64,000 bases of DNA from NCBI RefSeq assembly GCF_014205335.1, contig NZ_JACHNH010000001.1, positions 4,210,501-4,274,500 on the forward strand. The letters run 5' to 3'. The notes under the pieces were generated by a model. It had not been told where the DNA came from, ran no database searches, and worked only from the letters and a program-made list of their open reading frames with translations. The translations under genes were made by a program, and so were the position numbers. Every line of letters starts with the position of its first letter. The stretch's first letter is position 1. This DNA is from Amorphoplanes digitatis. GTDB taxonomy: Bacteria; Actinomycetota; Actinomycetes; Mycobacteriales; Micromonosporaceae. Positions 49,304 through 58,034 of the stretch are shown in pieces.

Positions 49304-50425
49304 ATGTCCGCGGAATCCATGACGGAGGCCGTGCCGGCCTGGCTCGACCAGCCCGTGGAACTGGCGCCGGAGGTCACCCTCGTCGACGGCGCCAACGGCC
49401 ATTCCATGCTGTTCAACGCCGAGACCGGCATCTACGTGCGGCTGAGCCGGACCGGCGCCCGCGTGGTGCCGCTGCTGGACGGCTCCCGGACCGGCGCGGC
49501 GCTGCTGGAGGCCGCGCGCCGCTCGCGCGGCCCGGACGGCGTGCGCGACCGCGCGCCGGCCCTGCTGACCTTCCTCAACGACCTGCGGGCGGCGGGTGTC
49601 CTGATGGAGCCGCCCGAGCCGCTGCGCGGCAGCCAGCTGCTGGTGGCCCGGGCCATCGCCATGACGCCGAAGGTGCGGATCCCGGTGCGGCAGCTGAACC
49701 GGATGCTGCGGCCGCCGGCCATGGTGCTCGCCCGCTTCCCCCGGACCGCCACCGTCGCCGGGGTGTTGCTCGCCGTCGCCGCGCTGACCGCCGTCGTCCT
49801 CGCGATGACGCTGCCGGCGCCGTTCGTCTACACGGGCCCGCCGTGGGTGCTGATCGTCGTCGTGCTGCTGGTCCAGGCCACCGTGCACGAGATGGGCCAC
49901 GCCACGGTGTGCCTGACCCTGGGCGTGCCGGTGCGCGAGGCCGGCATCAAGCTGCTCTTCCTGCTCATCCCGATGACCTATGTGGACCGCACGGACGCGT
50001 ACCGGCTCAAGTCGCGCTTCTCACGCTCCGCCGTCGCGCTGGTCGGGCCGCTGATCGACGTGACCGCCATGGGGCTGACGGCCCTGCTGATCATTCTGGA
50101 CCCGGTGCAGTTCGCCGAACTGCGCTGGCTGCTCGGCTTTCAGCTGTTCCTGATCGTCACCAACCTCAATCCGCTGCTGCCGGTCAGCGACGGGCACCAC
50201 GCGATGGAGGCGGCCCTCGGCGAGCTGAACCTGCGCGGCCGCGCCTTCACCTACCTGGGACACATCCTGTTCCGGCTACCGCTGCCGGGTGTGCACCAGA
50301 CGATGTCGGTGACCCGCCGCGGCATGTACCTGGCCTTCGGCGCCATCAGCGGCGGCTACCTGCTCTTCGTGTGCACGATGATCGCCATCAACTACTGGAA
50401 GCTGTACGTCATGGCCACCAACTGA
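49304..50425 (+). CDS. PqqD-like domain fused to an M50 membrane metalloprotease
   Basis: A 373-residue protein. Residues about 18-105 resemble a PqqD/RRE leader-binding winged helix (SMLFNAETGIYVRLSRTGAR, then LLTFLNDLRAAGVL). The rest is an M50 site-2-type protease with about six membrane segments, the zinc motif HEMGH (His195, Glu196, His199) and a third ligand Asp296 in NPLLPVSDGHH. It is the best candidate to remove the leader of the Cys-rich precursor, perhaps during export. It is the last gene of the TOMM operon, and no ABC exporter is present. An in-frame ATG at 49319 is an alternative start. Confidence 0.85.
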   Translation: MSAESMTEAVPAWLDQPVELAPEVTLVDGANGHSMLFNAETGIYVRLSRTGARVVPLLDGSRTGAALLEAARRSRGPDGVRDRAPALLTFLNDLRAAGVLMEPPEPLRGSQLLVARAIAMTPKVRIPVRQLNRMLRPPAMVLARFPRTATVAGVLLAVAALTAVVLAMTLPAPFVYTGPPWVLIVVVLLVQATVHEMGHATVCLTLGVPVREAGIKLLFLLIPMTYVDRTDAYRLKSRFSRSAVALVGPLIDVTAMGLTALLIILDPVQFAELRWLLGFQLFLIVTNLNPLLPVSDGHHAMEAALGELNLRGRAFTYLGHILFRLPLPGVHQTMSVTRRGMYLAFGAISGGYLLFVCTMIAINYWKLYVMATN

Positions 50426-53400
50426 CCGGGCCCGTCCAGCAGCGCGTCGTGCAGGTCGATCACCATCAGCCCGGCGCGGGTGCCGACCGCGAGGCCCCGG
50501 CCGTCCACCCGCGCCAGGTCGGTGACGGGCGCGCCGACGTCGATGCGCCGTACCTGTACGCCGTCGCGCCGCCACAGCCGCAGCGCGCCACCGCCGTCGC
50601 CGGTGACCAGGTAGGTGTCGCCGCCGACCGCGACCAGCTCGGTGGCGGCCGCGACGCCGATGTGCGGGCGGAACACCACGACGCCGTCCGGCTCGTGCGG
50701 GTCCCAGAGCCGCACCTCGCCGTACCCGTTCGCGGCGATCAGCACGAGGCGCTCGCCGACCGCGCCGACCGCCAGCCGCACCACCTCGGACCCGAAGTTG
50801 TTGTGGCTCCTGCCCGTGGTCATCGGCAACGGCCCGCCGATCGGCGCGCCCGTGGCGACGTCCCACGCCGAGACCTGCGGAGTCTCCAGGAACCCGTTCG
50901 ACTCGTACGCGACGACGAGCCGGCCGCCGTGGCCGCCCAGCGCGATCGGGCCCGGCTGCCCGTTCCCGGCGACGGGGCCGACCGGCCGGCCGTCCCGAAG
51001 GTCGAAGACCTCGACGCCGAGTCCGTCGCCCTCGACGCTGTCATCGTGGCCCAGGTGGCCGATGGCGACGACGGGACGGCCGGCGGGCGCGCCGACCGCG
51101 TACCGGATCGGGATCGGGTCGCCGCGCCAGTCGGCGCGCCGCAGCCACCGCCAGCGTTGTTCCAGCGCGGGCGGGCGGGCGACGGCGACGCCGGCCTCGT
51201 CGGCGACCACGACGGCCGGCGGCCCGCCGCCGGGTACCGGGCAGATCTCGCCGGGCCGGGGAATGCCCATGGCGGGCCGCGGCACGCCGTCGGCCAGCGC
51301 GTAGCTCTCCAGCGTCGCGGTGCCGTCGGCGAGCAGCCGCTCGGCCGCGAGGGCGTCGCGGGCCCGGGCCACCCGGAGTACCCGGCCCGTCGCGGCGGTG
51401 TCCCCGGCCGGATCGCCGCCGGAGTCGGCGTCCCACACCCGCAGCTTGCCGTCCATCCCGCCGGTGACCACGACGGTCCGCTCGCCGACCCGCGCGACCG
51501 CCATGGCGGCGACGGATCCGCCGTCGTTGCGCAGCGTCTGCTGCCGCACCGGGCCGGTACCCACGTCGAAGAGCATGAATCCGGTGGATTCCGTCGCGAG
51601 CGCGACGGTGAAACCGTCCGGGGTGTCCCCGGCCGCGACGATCGGCCATCCGTGCTGCTTCCCGAAGCCGGTGGCCCACACGAGTTCACCGTCGCGCAGC
51701 CGCCACGCCTTCAGGTCGGTCGCCAGGTCCCAGTCGGTGAACGCGGCCACGATCACCGGTTCGCCGCCGAGGTGCACGAACGCCGCGAACTCCACGTCGT
51801 CGCCGCCCCGGTAGGGCCGGCAGGCCCTGGATTCGAGGAGCCGACCGTCCCGCAGGTCGACGACGTCGATGACGAACCTGTCGCCGGCGATCCGGAGGTG
51901 CACGACGACCGGGCACCCGTCGAGACTCCCGATCACCTGCCGCGTCGAGTCCGGCCGGAACTCGCTCGCCGGTAGCTCGATCTCGCTCAGGTCGCCGCCG
52001 AGGTGCCCGACCGAGACGGCGCCCGAGCTGCCCTGCGTGACGACCAGGGCGCCGACGGCCGCGACCGGCTTTCCGGGCATGACGTGCGTACCCAGGCGGC
52101 GTCCTGAGTCGAGGCTCCAGACGCTCGCCTCCATGGTGCGGTTCGACCAGGGCCCGCCGACGATGGCGACGAGCTCGCCGTCGAGCTCCGTGACGGGGAA
52201 CTTGAACAGGCTCGCGCCCGTCGGCACCGGCGAACCCGCCTCGCCGTTGGTCAGGTCCCAGCACCGCAGTTCGCCGGCCTCGTCGCCGCAGACCGCCGTC
52301 GGCCGGCCGTCGCGCTCGACAACGACCACGTCGCGGATCGCGCCCGCGTGCGCGCCGACGACCGAGCCGGCGGCCCGGTTCCACGACGACCACCGCACCG
52401 ACCAGGGCCGGGCCGGCGCGGGAAGCCGGCGCAGCCCGGCGGCCATCTCGACGGCACCGACCTGGTCGGCCGTCATCTCGAGATACGCCAGCCGCTCCGG
52501 CGCCGGCAGCCCGCGCAGCCGGCCGAGGTCGGCGCGGACCAGCGCGTGGATCGCCCCGTTGCCCGAGTCGTACCGCGCGGTCGCCGCCGCGAGGACCTCG
52601 GGTTCGACCGCGACCAGGAACGTCGGCTGGCTGATCAACTCCGTCAGCCGCCCCACCCGGCTCGCGTTGATCGCCAGCGCGCGGGTCGCGTACGCGGGGG
52701 TGCCCGGCGCCAGCCAGTCGCCGTCGTGCTGCCGGCGGTACCAGTCCACGATGGCGTCGTCGGCCTCGTCGCGGTAGACCGGGTACGTGGTCTCGCCGGC
52801 CAGGAACGTCGTGAACGACCGGTGGTAGACGTACCACCGGCCGTCGGCGGTGGCCAGCAGGTACGCCCGCAGCCGCAGCAGCGCGTCGTCCACCCGGGAG
52901 CCCGCGAGCCCGGTGATCCCGGCGATCTCCGCGGCGGTGAAGCCCTCCTCCTGCGCCGCCGAGAGCACGCCGAGCACCGGCCGGTACCGCTCCTCCCACG
53001 CCTCGTCGGCCCGGGTGAGCTCGCGCGTCAGGAACTCGCGGTACTGCGCGTCCAGCCCCTGCGGAAGGTCGGCGATCTCGCGGTCGCCGAGGTCGGCGAG
53101 CGCGTAGTGGACGTAGAGGAAGTTCGCCCCGCCGGAGGCGGCCAGCCGCGCCGCGTCCCGGCCGGCGCGGGCGCCGCCGTACAGCCGCTCGAGCTCGCGC
53201 CGGGCGTACGCGGTCACGTCCGCCAGGTCGGTCGAGGAGTCGAAGACGACGTCGGGTTGCCCGAGGCGGCGCTCCACCCGGCCGTCGGGGCGCGAGGTCA
53301 GCACGAAGCGCACCTGCTCGGGCAGCTCGCAGTCCGGCCCCGAGATCGCGTCGACGAAGCCGAGCAGGGCGTCGCCGAGGGGCGCCGAGACGGCCTCGTC

Positions 53401-53964
53401 CAGGCCGTCGAAGACCAGCACGACCGCCGCCGGCAGGGTGTCGGCCGCCAGCATGGCGGCCAGCGGCTTACGGACCCACCGGTCGAAGCCGTCGATCGCG
53501 GCGGCTAGACCGTCGCCGAGGTGGACGTGGACGCTCACGCCCGACACGCTCGCGTAGGCGCCGACCGACCCGCCCACCTCGACCGCCCCCGAGACCTCCG
53601 GCAGCGCCGGCTCCTGTTCCGCCGCGTCCCGCAGCGCCGCGCCGAAGCCGTCGACGTGCCGGGCGAGGTGATCGACCATCCGCTCGACAACCCGGCCGGC
53701 GGTGAGCGTGCTGTCCCTGCGCGCCTGGAAGAAGTGCCACGCGCCGAGCACCGGGTCCGCGGCCGGATCCCGGTGCCAGTCGGTGATCAGCCGGCCGCAG
53801 AACAGGGACTTCCCGGTGCCCGGCAGGCCCATGACCACGAGCCGGCGGCCGCCCGAGGCCAACCAGGTGCCGACCGTGCGGAAGATCCCCTCGCGGCCCA
53901 CGAACTCCGGCAGGCCCCGGACGACCTCCTCCGGGAGGTCCGGCGCCGCGTCCCCGTCGCGCAT
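50392..53964 (-). CDS. STAND/NACHT-type ATPase with C-terminal propeller repeats
   Basis: A 1190-residue protein. The N-terminus (VGREGIFRTVGTWL) leads into a STAND ATPase with Walker A GLPGTGKS (46-53) and Walker B VVLVFDGLDEA (about 201-211). A winged-helix-like region (about 340-400, GFTAAEIAGITGLAGSRVDD) follows. The C-terminal 650 residues are irregular WD40-like repeats (for example VCGDEAGELRCWDLTNGE, VVTGGMDGKLRVWDADSGGD), probably two propellers. Such proteins sense a ligand with the repeats and signal by ATP-driven assembly; roles range from regulation to phage defence. No separate effector domain is obvious. It is coupled to the small membrane protein upstream and converges on the TOMM operon with a 34-bp overlap. 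Confidence 0.87.
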   Translation of the reverse strand: MRDGDAAPDLPEEVVRGLPEFVGREGIFRTVGTWLASGGRRLVVMGLPGTGKSLFCGRLITDWHRDPAADPVLGAWHFFQARRDSTLTAGRVVERMVDHLARHVDGFGAALRDAAEQEPALPEVSGAVEVGGSVGAYASVSGVSVHVHLGDGLAAAIDGFDRWVRKPLAAMLAADTLPAAVVLVFDGLDEAVSAPLGDALLGFVDAISGPDCELPEQVRFVLTSRPDGRVERRLGQPDVVFDSSTDLADVTAYARRELERLYGGARAGRDAARLAASGGANFLYVHYALADLGDREIADLPQGLDAQYREFLTRELTRADEAWEERYRPVLGVLSAAQEEGFTAAEIAGITGLAGSRVDDALLRLRAYLLATADGRWYVYHRSFTTFLAGETTYPVYRDEADDAIVDWYRRQHDGDWLAPGTPAYATRALAINASRVGRLTELISQPTFLVAVEPEVLAAATARYDSGNGAIHALVRADLGRLRGLPAPERLAYLEMTADQVGAVEMAAGLRRLPAPARPWSVRWSSWNRAAGSVVGAHAGAIRDVVVVERDGRPTAVCGDEAGELRCWDLTNGEAGSPVPTGASLFKFPVTELDGELVAIVGGPWSNRTMEASVWSLDSGRRLGTHVMPGKPVAAVGALVVTQGSSGAVSVGHLGGDLSEIELPASEFRPDSTRQVIGSLDGCPVVVHLRIAGDRFVIDVVDLRDGRLLESRACRPYRGGDDVEFAAFVHLGGEPVIVAAFTDWDLATDLKAWRLRDGELVWATGFGKQHGWPIVAAGDTPDGFTVALATESTGFMLFDVGTGPVRQQTLRNDGGSVAAMAVARVGERTVVVTGGMDGKLRVWDADSGGDPAGDTAATGRVLRVARARDALAAERLLADGTATLESYALADGVPRPAMGIPRPGEICPVPGGGPPAVVVADEAGVAVARPPALEQRWRWLRRADWRGDPIPIRYAVGAPAGRPVVAIGHLGHDDSVEGDGLGVEVFDLRDGRPVGPVAGNGQPGPIALGGHGGRLVVAYESNGFLETPQVSAWDVATGAPIGGPLPMTTGRSHNNFGSEVVRLAVGAVGERLVLIAANGYGEVRLWDPHEPDGVVVFRPHIGVAAATELVAVGGDTYLVTGDGGGALRLWRRDGVQVRRIDVGAPVTDLARVDGRGLAVGTRAGLMVIDLHDALLDGPGQLVAMTYSFQ

Positions 53965-54422
53965 CAGGACCGGTCTCGCCGCTCGCCGTCGTCCGCGCCC
54001 CGGCCCAGCCGCACGCCCGCCACGTCGCCGCCGGCGCCCACGTCACCCACGCTGACCACGCCGTCTATCCCGCCGGGCGGCACCACCTCTGCGATCACGC
54101 CGCTGACCCGCCCGTCGACGGTTCTGCCGTCCACGAAGCCGCGTACCCCCGCGGCCCGCTCGCCGGGCTCCCCGGCCTCCGCGTCGCCGCCCTGCCGGTC
54201 GAGGAGATGACCGGCGAGCGCGACGGTCAGCAACGCGACGCCGACGCCGGACCAGAGCAGCACCGTGAGCAGGCTCGGATGCTCCACGGCCGACAGTTCC
54301 GCCGCCGCCCCGAGCGCCGCGGCCAGCCCGCCGGCCAGCGACAGCCGGCGCACCCGCCGGCGCCGCAGCTCTCCGACGATCGCACGTCGCGTCCCGGCAG
54401 CACGCCCCACGCAGACCTCCAT
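53964..54422 (-). CDS. Small membrane protein coupled to the STAND ATPase
   Basis: A 152-residue protein with a basic N-terminus (RRAIVGELRRRRVRRL), two hydrophobic segments (about 25-45 and 52-74) and an acidic, glycine-rich C-terminal part (DGVVSVGDVGAGGDVAGVRL). Its stop shares a base with the ATPase start (TGATG). It could be a membrane effector or anchor for the ATPase; no family is recognised. A GTG at 54452 would add ten residues. Confidence 0.7.
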   Translation of the reverse strand: MEVCVGRAAGTRRAIVGELRRRRVRRLSLAGGLAAALGAAAELSAVEHPSLLTVLLWSGVGVALLTVALAGHLLDRQGGDAEAGEPGERAAGVRGFVDGRTVDGRVSGVIAEVVPPGGIDGVVSVGDVGAGGDVAGVRLGRGADDGERRDRS

Positions 54423-54444
54423 CGACCGATCTGGCGCTCCGAGC

Positions 54445-54975
54445 CTACCCACGACTACGGCGCTTCGGGCCCCTCGTAAACGCTGTCGCTGCCCCAGTCT
54501 CTACTTGGCTGTCGTTGCCGGAGTTCTGTCCCGCCATTCGGATCATCTCGACCCATCGGCGGATGATCGCGACGCCGGCGACCGCCGCATCGACTGCCGC
54601 GTCAAGCGCGGCCGGCAAGCTTCCCGATGGATCCGAGCAAAGGCGGTGACAGGTCTCTTCGAGTCGGTGATGCAGCCATGCGCTATCCGACCAGTCAGCG
54701 TCGGCACTTATCTGCTCACGCCACCGTTCGTGCGCGTCGGCCAGCCGACGGTGCGTCGCCCGCCAGTCCTGAATCGAGTGCGACCGCTGCTCGCGCCGTC
54801 GATCGAAGTACTCGTACTTGCTCACGAAGTCTTTGAAGGGTTTCCCCAGTTGGCCCGCCAGCGTCGCCATGGTTTCGGGAACGCCGTAGATGTCCGTCCC
54901 GGCCCACAAACCCGGCCTGCTGCCGCCGCCGAAGGATGTCCAGCAGTGAATCCGGCTCGGCCACGCGTCTCTCAC
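54445..54975 (-). CDS. Hypothetical protein, possibly frameshifted at its 5' end
   Basis: The frame from a GTG with AAGGAG eight bases upstream gives 176 residues. From about residue 30 on it looks real (YGVPETMATLAGQLGKPFKD, then DRRREQRSHSIQDWRATHRR), charged and helical with a coiled-coil tendency. The first 30 residues are odd (several Trp, Cys). A different frame over the same bases (54897-54964) starts MAEPDSLLDILRRRQQAG, which looks more natural. The true protein may join the two frames, implying a frameshift or sequencing error near 54890-54905. No family is recognised. Confidence 0.55.
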   Translation of the reverse strand: MRDAWPSRIHCWTSFGGGSRPGLWAGTDIYGVPETMATLAGQLGKPFKDFVSKYEYFDRRREQRSHSIQDWRATHRRLADAHERWREQISADADWSDSAWLHHRLEETCHRLCSDPSGSLPAALDAAVDAAVAGVAIIRRWVEMIRMAGQNSGNDSQVETGAATAFTRGPKRRSRG

Positions 54976-55046
54976 CTCCGCAACTCCTTCATCGTGACCC
55001 GAACACGCAAGCGCCGCCGTGCCGAAGGGTGGAAGGTGACCAGCGG

Positions 55047-56411
55047 CTAGGCCCGGCTGCGGGACCGGCTGAAGTAGGTGATCGCCCACAGGACCACGCC
55101 GACGAGCAGCAGCACCCCGGCCACCCGGTAGTCGGCGGCGGCCCGGCCCGACAGCGGGCTGGCCAGGTACGCGCAGGCGACGGCGCCGATCACCGGGATG
55201 GCGGTCGGCGCGCGGAAGTGGCGGTGCTCCACCCGGTCGCGGCGCAGGATGAGCACCGCGACGTTGACGATGGTGAAGACGCAGAGCAGCAGCAGCGCGG
55301 TCGTGCCGCCGAGCGCCGTCAGGTCGGCGAACCAGATCAGCCCGAACGCGACCAGCGTGGTGAAGACGATGCCGACCCACGGCGTACGCCGGGTGGGGTG
55401 CACCCGGCCGAGCACGCGCGGCAGCACCCGCTCGTTGGCCATGCCGTAGAGCAGCCGGCTGGCCATCAGCATATTGATCAGTGCAGAATTCGCGACGGCG
55501 AACATTGTTATGAACGCGAAGACGGTCAGCGGGAACCCGGGCGCGCCGGCCTCGACCACCTTGAGCAGCGGCGCGTCGCCCTCGCTCAGGTCGGCGGGTG
55601 AGACGAGCGTGATCGCCGAGACCGCGACCAGCACGTAGATCAGCCCGGTGACGCAGAGGCCGGTGAGCATGACCTTGGGGAAGATCCGGACCGGGTCCTT
55701 TGTCTCCTCGGCCATGTTCACCGAGTCCTCGAAGCCGACCATCGCGAAGAACGCCAGCGCGGTGGCGGCGGTGACGGAGAAGAACGCGGTCTCGCCGGGC
55801 GGCGAGTTGAACTCGACGAGCCGCGAGACGTCGCCCTCGCCGCCGCCGAGCGCCCACGCGCCGATGCAGATGACGATCAGCAGGCCGGTCAGCTCGACGC
55901 AGGTGAGCAGGACGTTCAGCTTGACGCTCTCGCCGACGCCGCGGAAGTTGATCAGGGCGATGAGGGTCATGAAGCCGACCGCGACCGCGGTCAGCCCGGC
56001 ACCCTCGCCGAGGGACAGGTCGAAGGCCTCGGCGAAGTTGCCGGCGAACGCCTTCGACGCGCTGGACGCCGAGGTCAGGCCCGAGCACATCACGGCGAAG
56101 GTGACCATGAAGGTCAGGAAGTGGACCCCGAACGCCTTGTGCGTGTACAGGGCCGCGCCGGCCGCCTGTGGATACTTGGTGACCAGCTCCAGGTAGCTGA
56201 ACGCGGTGAGCAGCGCGACCACGAACGCGAGCAGGAACGGCAGCCACACCGCGCCGCCCACCTCGGCCGCGACCTTGCCGGTGAGCGCGTACACCCCGGT
56301 GCCGAGGATGTCGCCGACCACGAAGAGCAGCAGCAGCCAGGGTCCGATGACCCGCTTGAGGGCGGGCTGGTCGCGGTCGAGCGTGCCGGCCGGTGTTTCC
56401 GCGTCCGCCAT
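55047..56411 (-). CDS. APC-superfamily amino acid permease
   Basis: A 454-residue membrane transporter with about 12-13 hydrophobic segments. The first helix carries the APC signature GDILGTGVYALTGKVA, and later the conserved FFAMVGFEDSVNMAEETKDP is present, as in cationic or broad-range amino acid permeases. The substrate is not predictable. The ATG at 56411 follows GGAGGA; an ATG 15 bp upstream is less well placed. It is divergent from the universal stress protein gene. Confidence 0.92.
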   Translation of the reverse strand: MADAETPAGTLDRDQPALKRVIGPWLLLLFVVGDILGTGVYALTGKVAAEVGGAVWLPFLLAFVVALLTAFSYLELVTKYPQAAGAALYTHKAFGVHFLTFMVTFAVMCSGLTSASSASKAFAGNFAEAFDLSLGEGAGLTAVAVGFMTLIALINFRGVGESVKLNVLLTCVELTGLLIVICIGAWALGGGEGDVSRLVEFNSPPGETAFFSVTAATALAFFAMVGFEDSVNMAEETKDPVRIFPKVMLTGLCVTGLIYVLVAVSAITLVSPADLSEGDAPLLKVVEAGAPGFPLTVFAFITMFAVANSALINMLMASRLLYGMANERVLPRVLGRVHPTRRTPWVGIVFTTLVAFGLIWFADLTALGGTTALLLLCVFTIVNVAVLILRRDRVEHRHFRAPTAIPVIGAVACAYLASPLSGRAAADYRVAGVLLLVGVVLWAITYFSRSRSRA

Positions 56412-56516
56412 AGCGCGTTCCTCCACGTCGACGTGCCCAGAGCCTCACGGTATGCGATCGTCGGAGTACGCGCCGCTCGTGAGGCTGTCCCGGCGCGCCG
56501 AGCACCGGAGGACGAC

Positions 56517-56924
56517 ATGCTCATCGTGCTGGCCACCAAGCCCGGCGCCGACCAGCCGTGGATCACCGACGCGGTGGCCCGGCTGTCCCGGCAGACCGGC
56601 GCCTCGGTGGCCGTGGTCGCCGTCGACCACGTCGAACTCGAGCGCTTCTCCGCGGCGCCGCGCACCGTCTTCATGCAGGGCGCCCGCGAGGCGGCCGAGG
56701 CGGCGGCGGGGCGGCTGAGCGCCGCGGGCATCGCGGCGGAGGCGGCGGTGCGCTCCGGCCGCACGCTGGAGGGCATCATGGCGTTCGCGGACGAGCGGAA
56801 GGCCGACCTGATCGTCGTCGGCGCCAGTACCCGCCCGGCGGTCGCCGAGCGGTTGCTCGGCAGCGTCCCTCTCGAACTGATCAAGAGGTCGACCCGGCCC
56901 GTCATGGTCGTCACACACCCCTGA
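56517..56924 (+). CDS. Universal stress protein (UspA domain)
   Basis: A 135-residue single-domain Usp protein. The hydrophobic first strand MLIVLATKP, the ADLIVVGAST strand and the nucleotide-binding glycine/serine region with LLGSVPLELIKRSTRPVMVV are typical. It probably binds ATP and modulates stress or dormancy responses. The start follows CGGAGG closely. It shares a 105-bp divergent promoter region with the APC permease. Confidence 0.88.
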   Translation: MLIVLATKPGADQPWITDAVARLSRQTGASVAVVAVDHVELERFSAAPRTVFMQGAREAAEAAAGRLSAAGIAAEAAVRSGRTLEGIMAFADERKADLIVVGASTRPAVAERLLGSVPLELIKRSTRPVMVVTHP

Positions 56925-56939
56925 CCGCGTAAGCCCTTG

Positions 56940-56970
56940 CCTATTTCCCACTTTGACTATAGGAAATAGG
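56940..56970. promoter_or_regulatory. Inverted repeat upstream of the monooxygenase operon
   Basis: Arms CCTATTTCC (56940-56948) and GGAAATAGG (56962-56970) are perfect, with a 13-bp spacer. The segment ATAGGAAATA (56959-56968) recurs as ATAGGATATA in the palindrome upstream of the sulfonate importer. This suggests a common regulator. Confidence 0.55.
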
Positions 56971-57000
56971 GAGGACGCTGCGCGGACACCTGGGGCTGGC

Positions 57001-58032
57001 TTGAAATTTCTGCTGATCACTCTGATCACCCATCTGGACCCGGCGAAGACCACCCGCCAGCGGTTCCGCGAGGTCGTCGACAACGCGGTGCTCGCCGAGG
57101 AGCTGGGCTTCGACGGGTACGGCGTGGGGGAGCGCCACGAGCGGCCGTTCATCTCCTCGTCGCCGCCGGTGGTGCTGAGCCACATCGCCGCGCGGACCTC
57201 GCGGATCCGGCTGTTCACCGCGGTCACCACGCTGAGCCTGCTCGATCCGGTCCGCGCCTTCGAGGACTACGCGACGCTGGACAACCTCGCCGACGGCCGG
57301 CTCGAACTGATCATCGGCAAGGGTAACGGCACCGCGCAGGCCGAGCTGTTCAACGTGACCGCCGAGGACCAGTGGGACCGCAACCGCGAGTCGTACGAGC
57401 TGTTCCGCGAGCTGTGGCGCTCGCCGCGGGTGACCTGGCAGGGCCGCTTCCGCCCGCCGCTGCGGGACGCCGAGGCCCTGCCGCGGCCGTTGCAGCAGCC
57501 GATCCGGGTCTGGCACGGCAGCGCCACCAGCCGCGCCTCGGTCGAGCTCGCCGCGCGGTACGGCGACCCGCTCTTCTCGGCCAACGTCACCAACCCGATC
57601 GAGCCGTACGCCGAACTGATCCGCCACTACCGCGAACGCTGGGCATACCACGGCCACGATCCCGCCAAGGCCCTGGTCGGCGCGGGATCGGCCGGCTACT
57701 ACGCGGCGCGGAGCTCGCAGGAGGCGCTCGAGACGTACCGGCCCGTCTTCGACGCCCGCCTCGCGGCCTTCACCCGGCTCGGGCTCACCCCGGTCTTCCC
57801 CACCCTGGAGGACGCCATCGAGCGCGGCTCCATCCTGGTCGGCAGCCCGCAGCAGATCGTCGACAAGGTGCACCGCTACCACGCCGAGTTCGGCCACGAG
57901 GTCATGCACCTGCACGCCGACGGCGACGGACTCACCGAGAAGCAGCACCGCGCCACCCTCGAGCTGTTCCAGAGTGACATCGCGCCCGTCCTGCGCCGGA
58001 GCCTACCCAGCCGACCGCTGGGAGGGGAGTAG
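57001..58032 (+). CDS. Flavin-dependent luciferase-like monooxygenase, CE1758-type
   Basis: A 343-residue LLM-class oxidoreductase. The N-terminus (KFLLITLITHLDPAKTT) and GERHERPFISSSPPVVLSHI with TTLSLLDPVRAFEDY are characteristic of the group named after C. efficiens CE1758 (TIGR family, recalled from memory). It would use FMNH2 and O2, possibly to desulfonate organic sulfonates given the sulfonate importer nearby. The TTG at 57001 begins the conserved N-terminus; another TTG at 56953 would add 16 unconserved residues, so the start is uncertain. It is followed after 2 bp by the second monooxygenase gene. Confidence 0.85.
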   Translation: MKFLLITLITHLDPAKTTRQRFREVVDNAVLAEELGFDGYGVGERHERPFISSSPPVVLSHIAARTSRIRLFTAVTTLSLLDPVRAFEDYATLDNLADGRLELIIGKGNGTAQAELFNVTAEDQWDRNRESYELFRELWRSPRVTWQGRFRPPLRDAEALPRPLQQPIRVWHGSATSRASVELAARYGDPLFSANVTNPIEPYAELIRHYRERWAYHGHDPAKALVGAGSAGYYAARSSQEALETYRPVFDARLAAFTRLGLTPVFPTLEDAIERGSILVGSPQQIVDKVHRYHAEFGHEVMHLHADGDGLTEKQHRATLELFQSDIAPVLRRSLPSRPLGGE

Positions 58033-58034
58033 CC

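Noticed and set aside
44429..50425. Thiopeptide cluster
   Set aside because: No split LanB-type dehydratase or pyridine synthase is present, and the core has no Ser or Thr, so a thiopeptide macrocycle cannot form.
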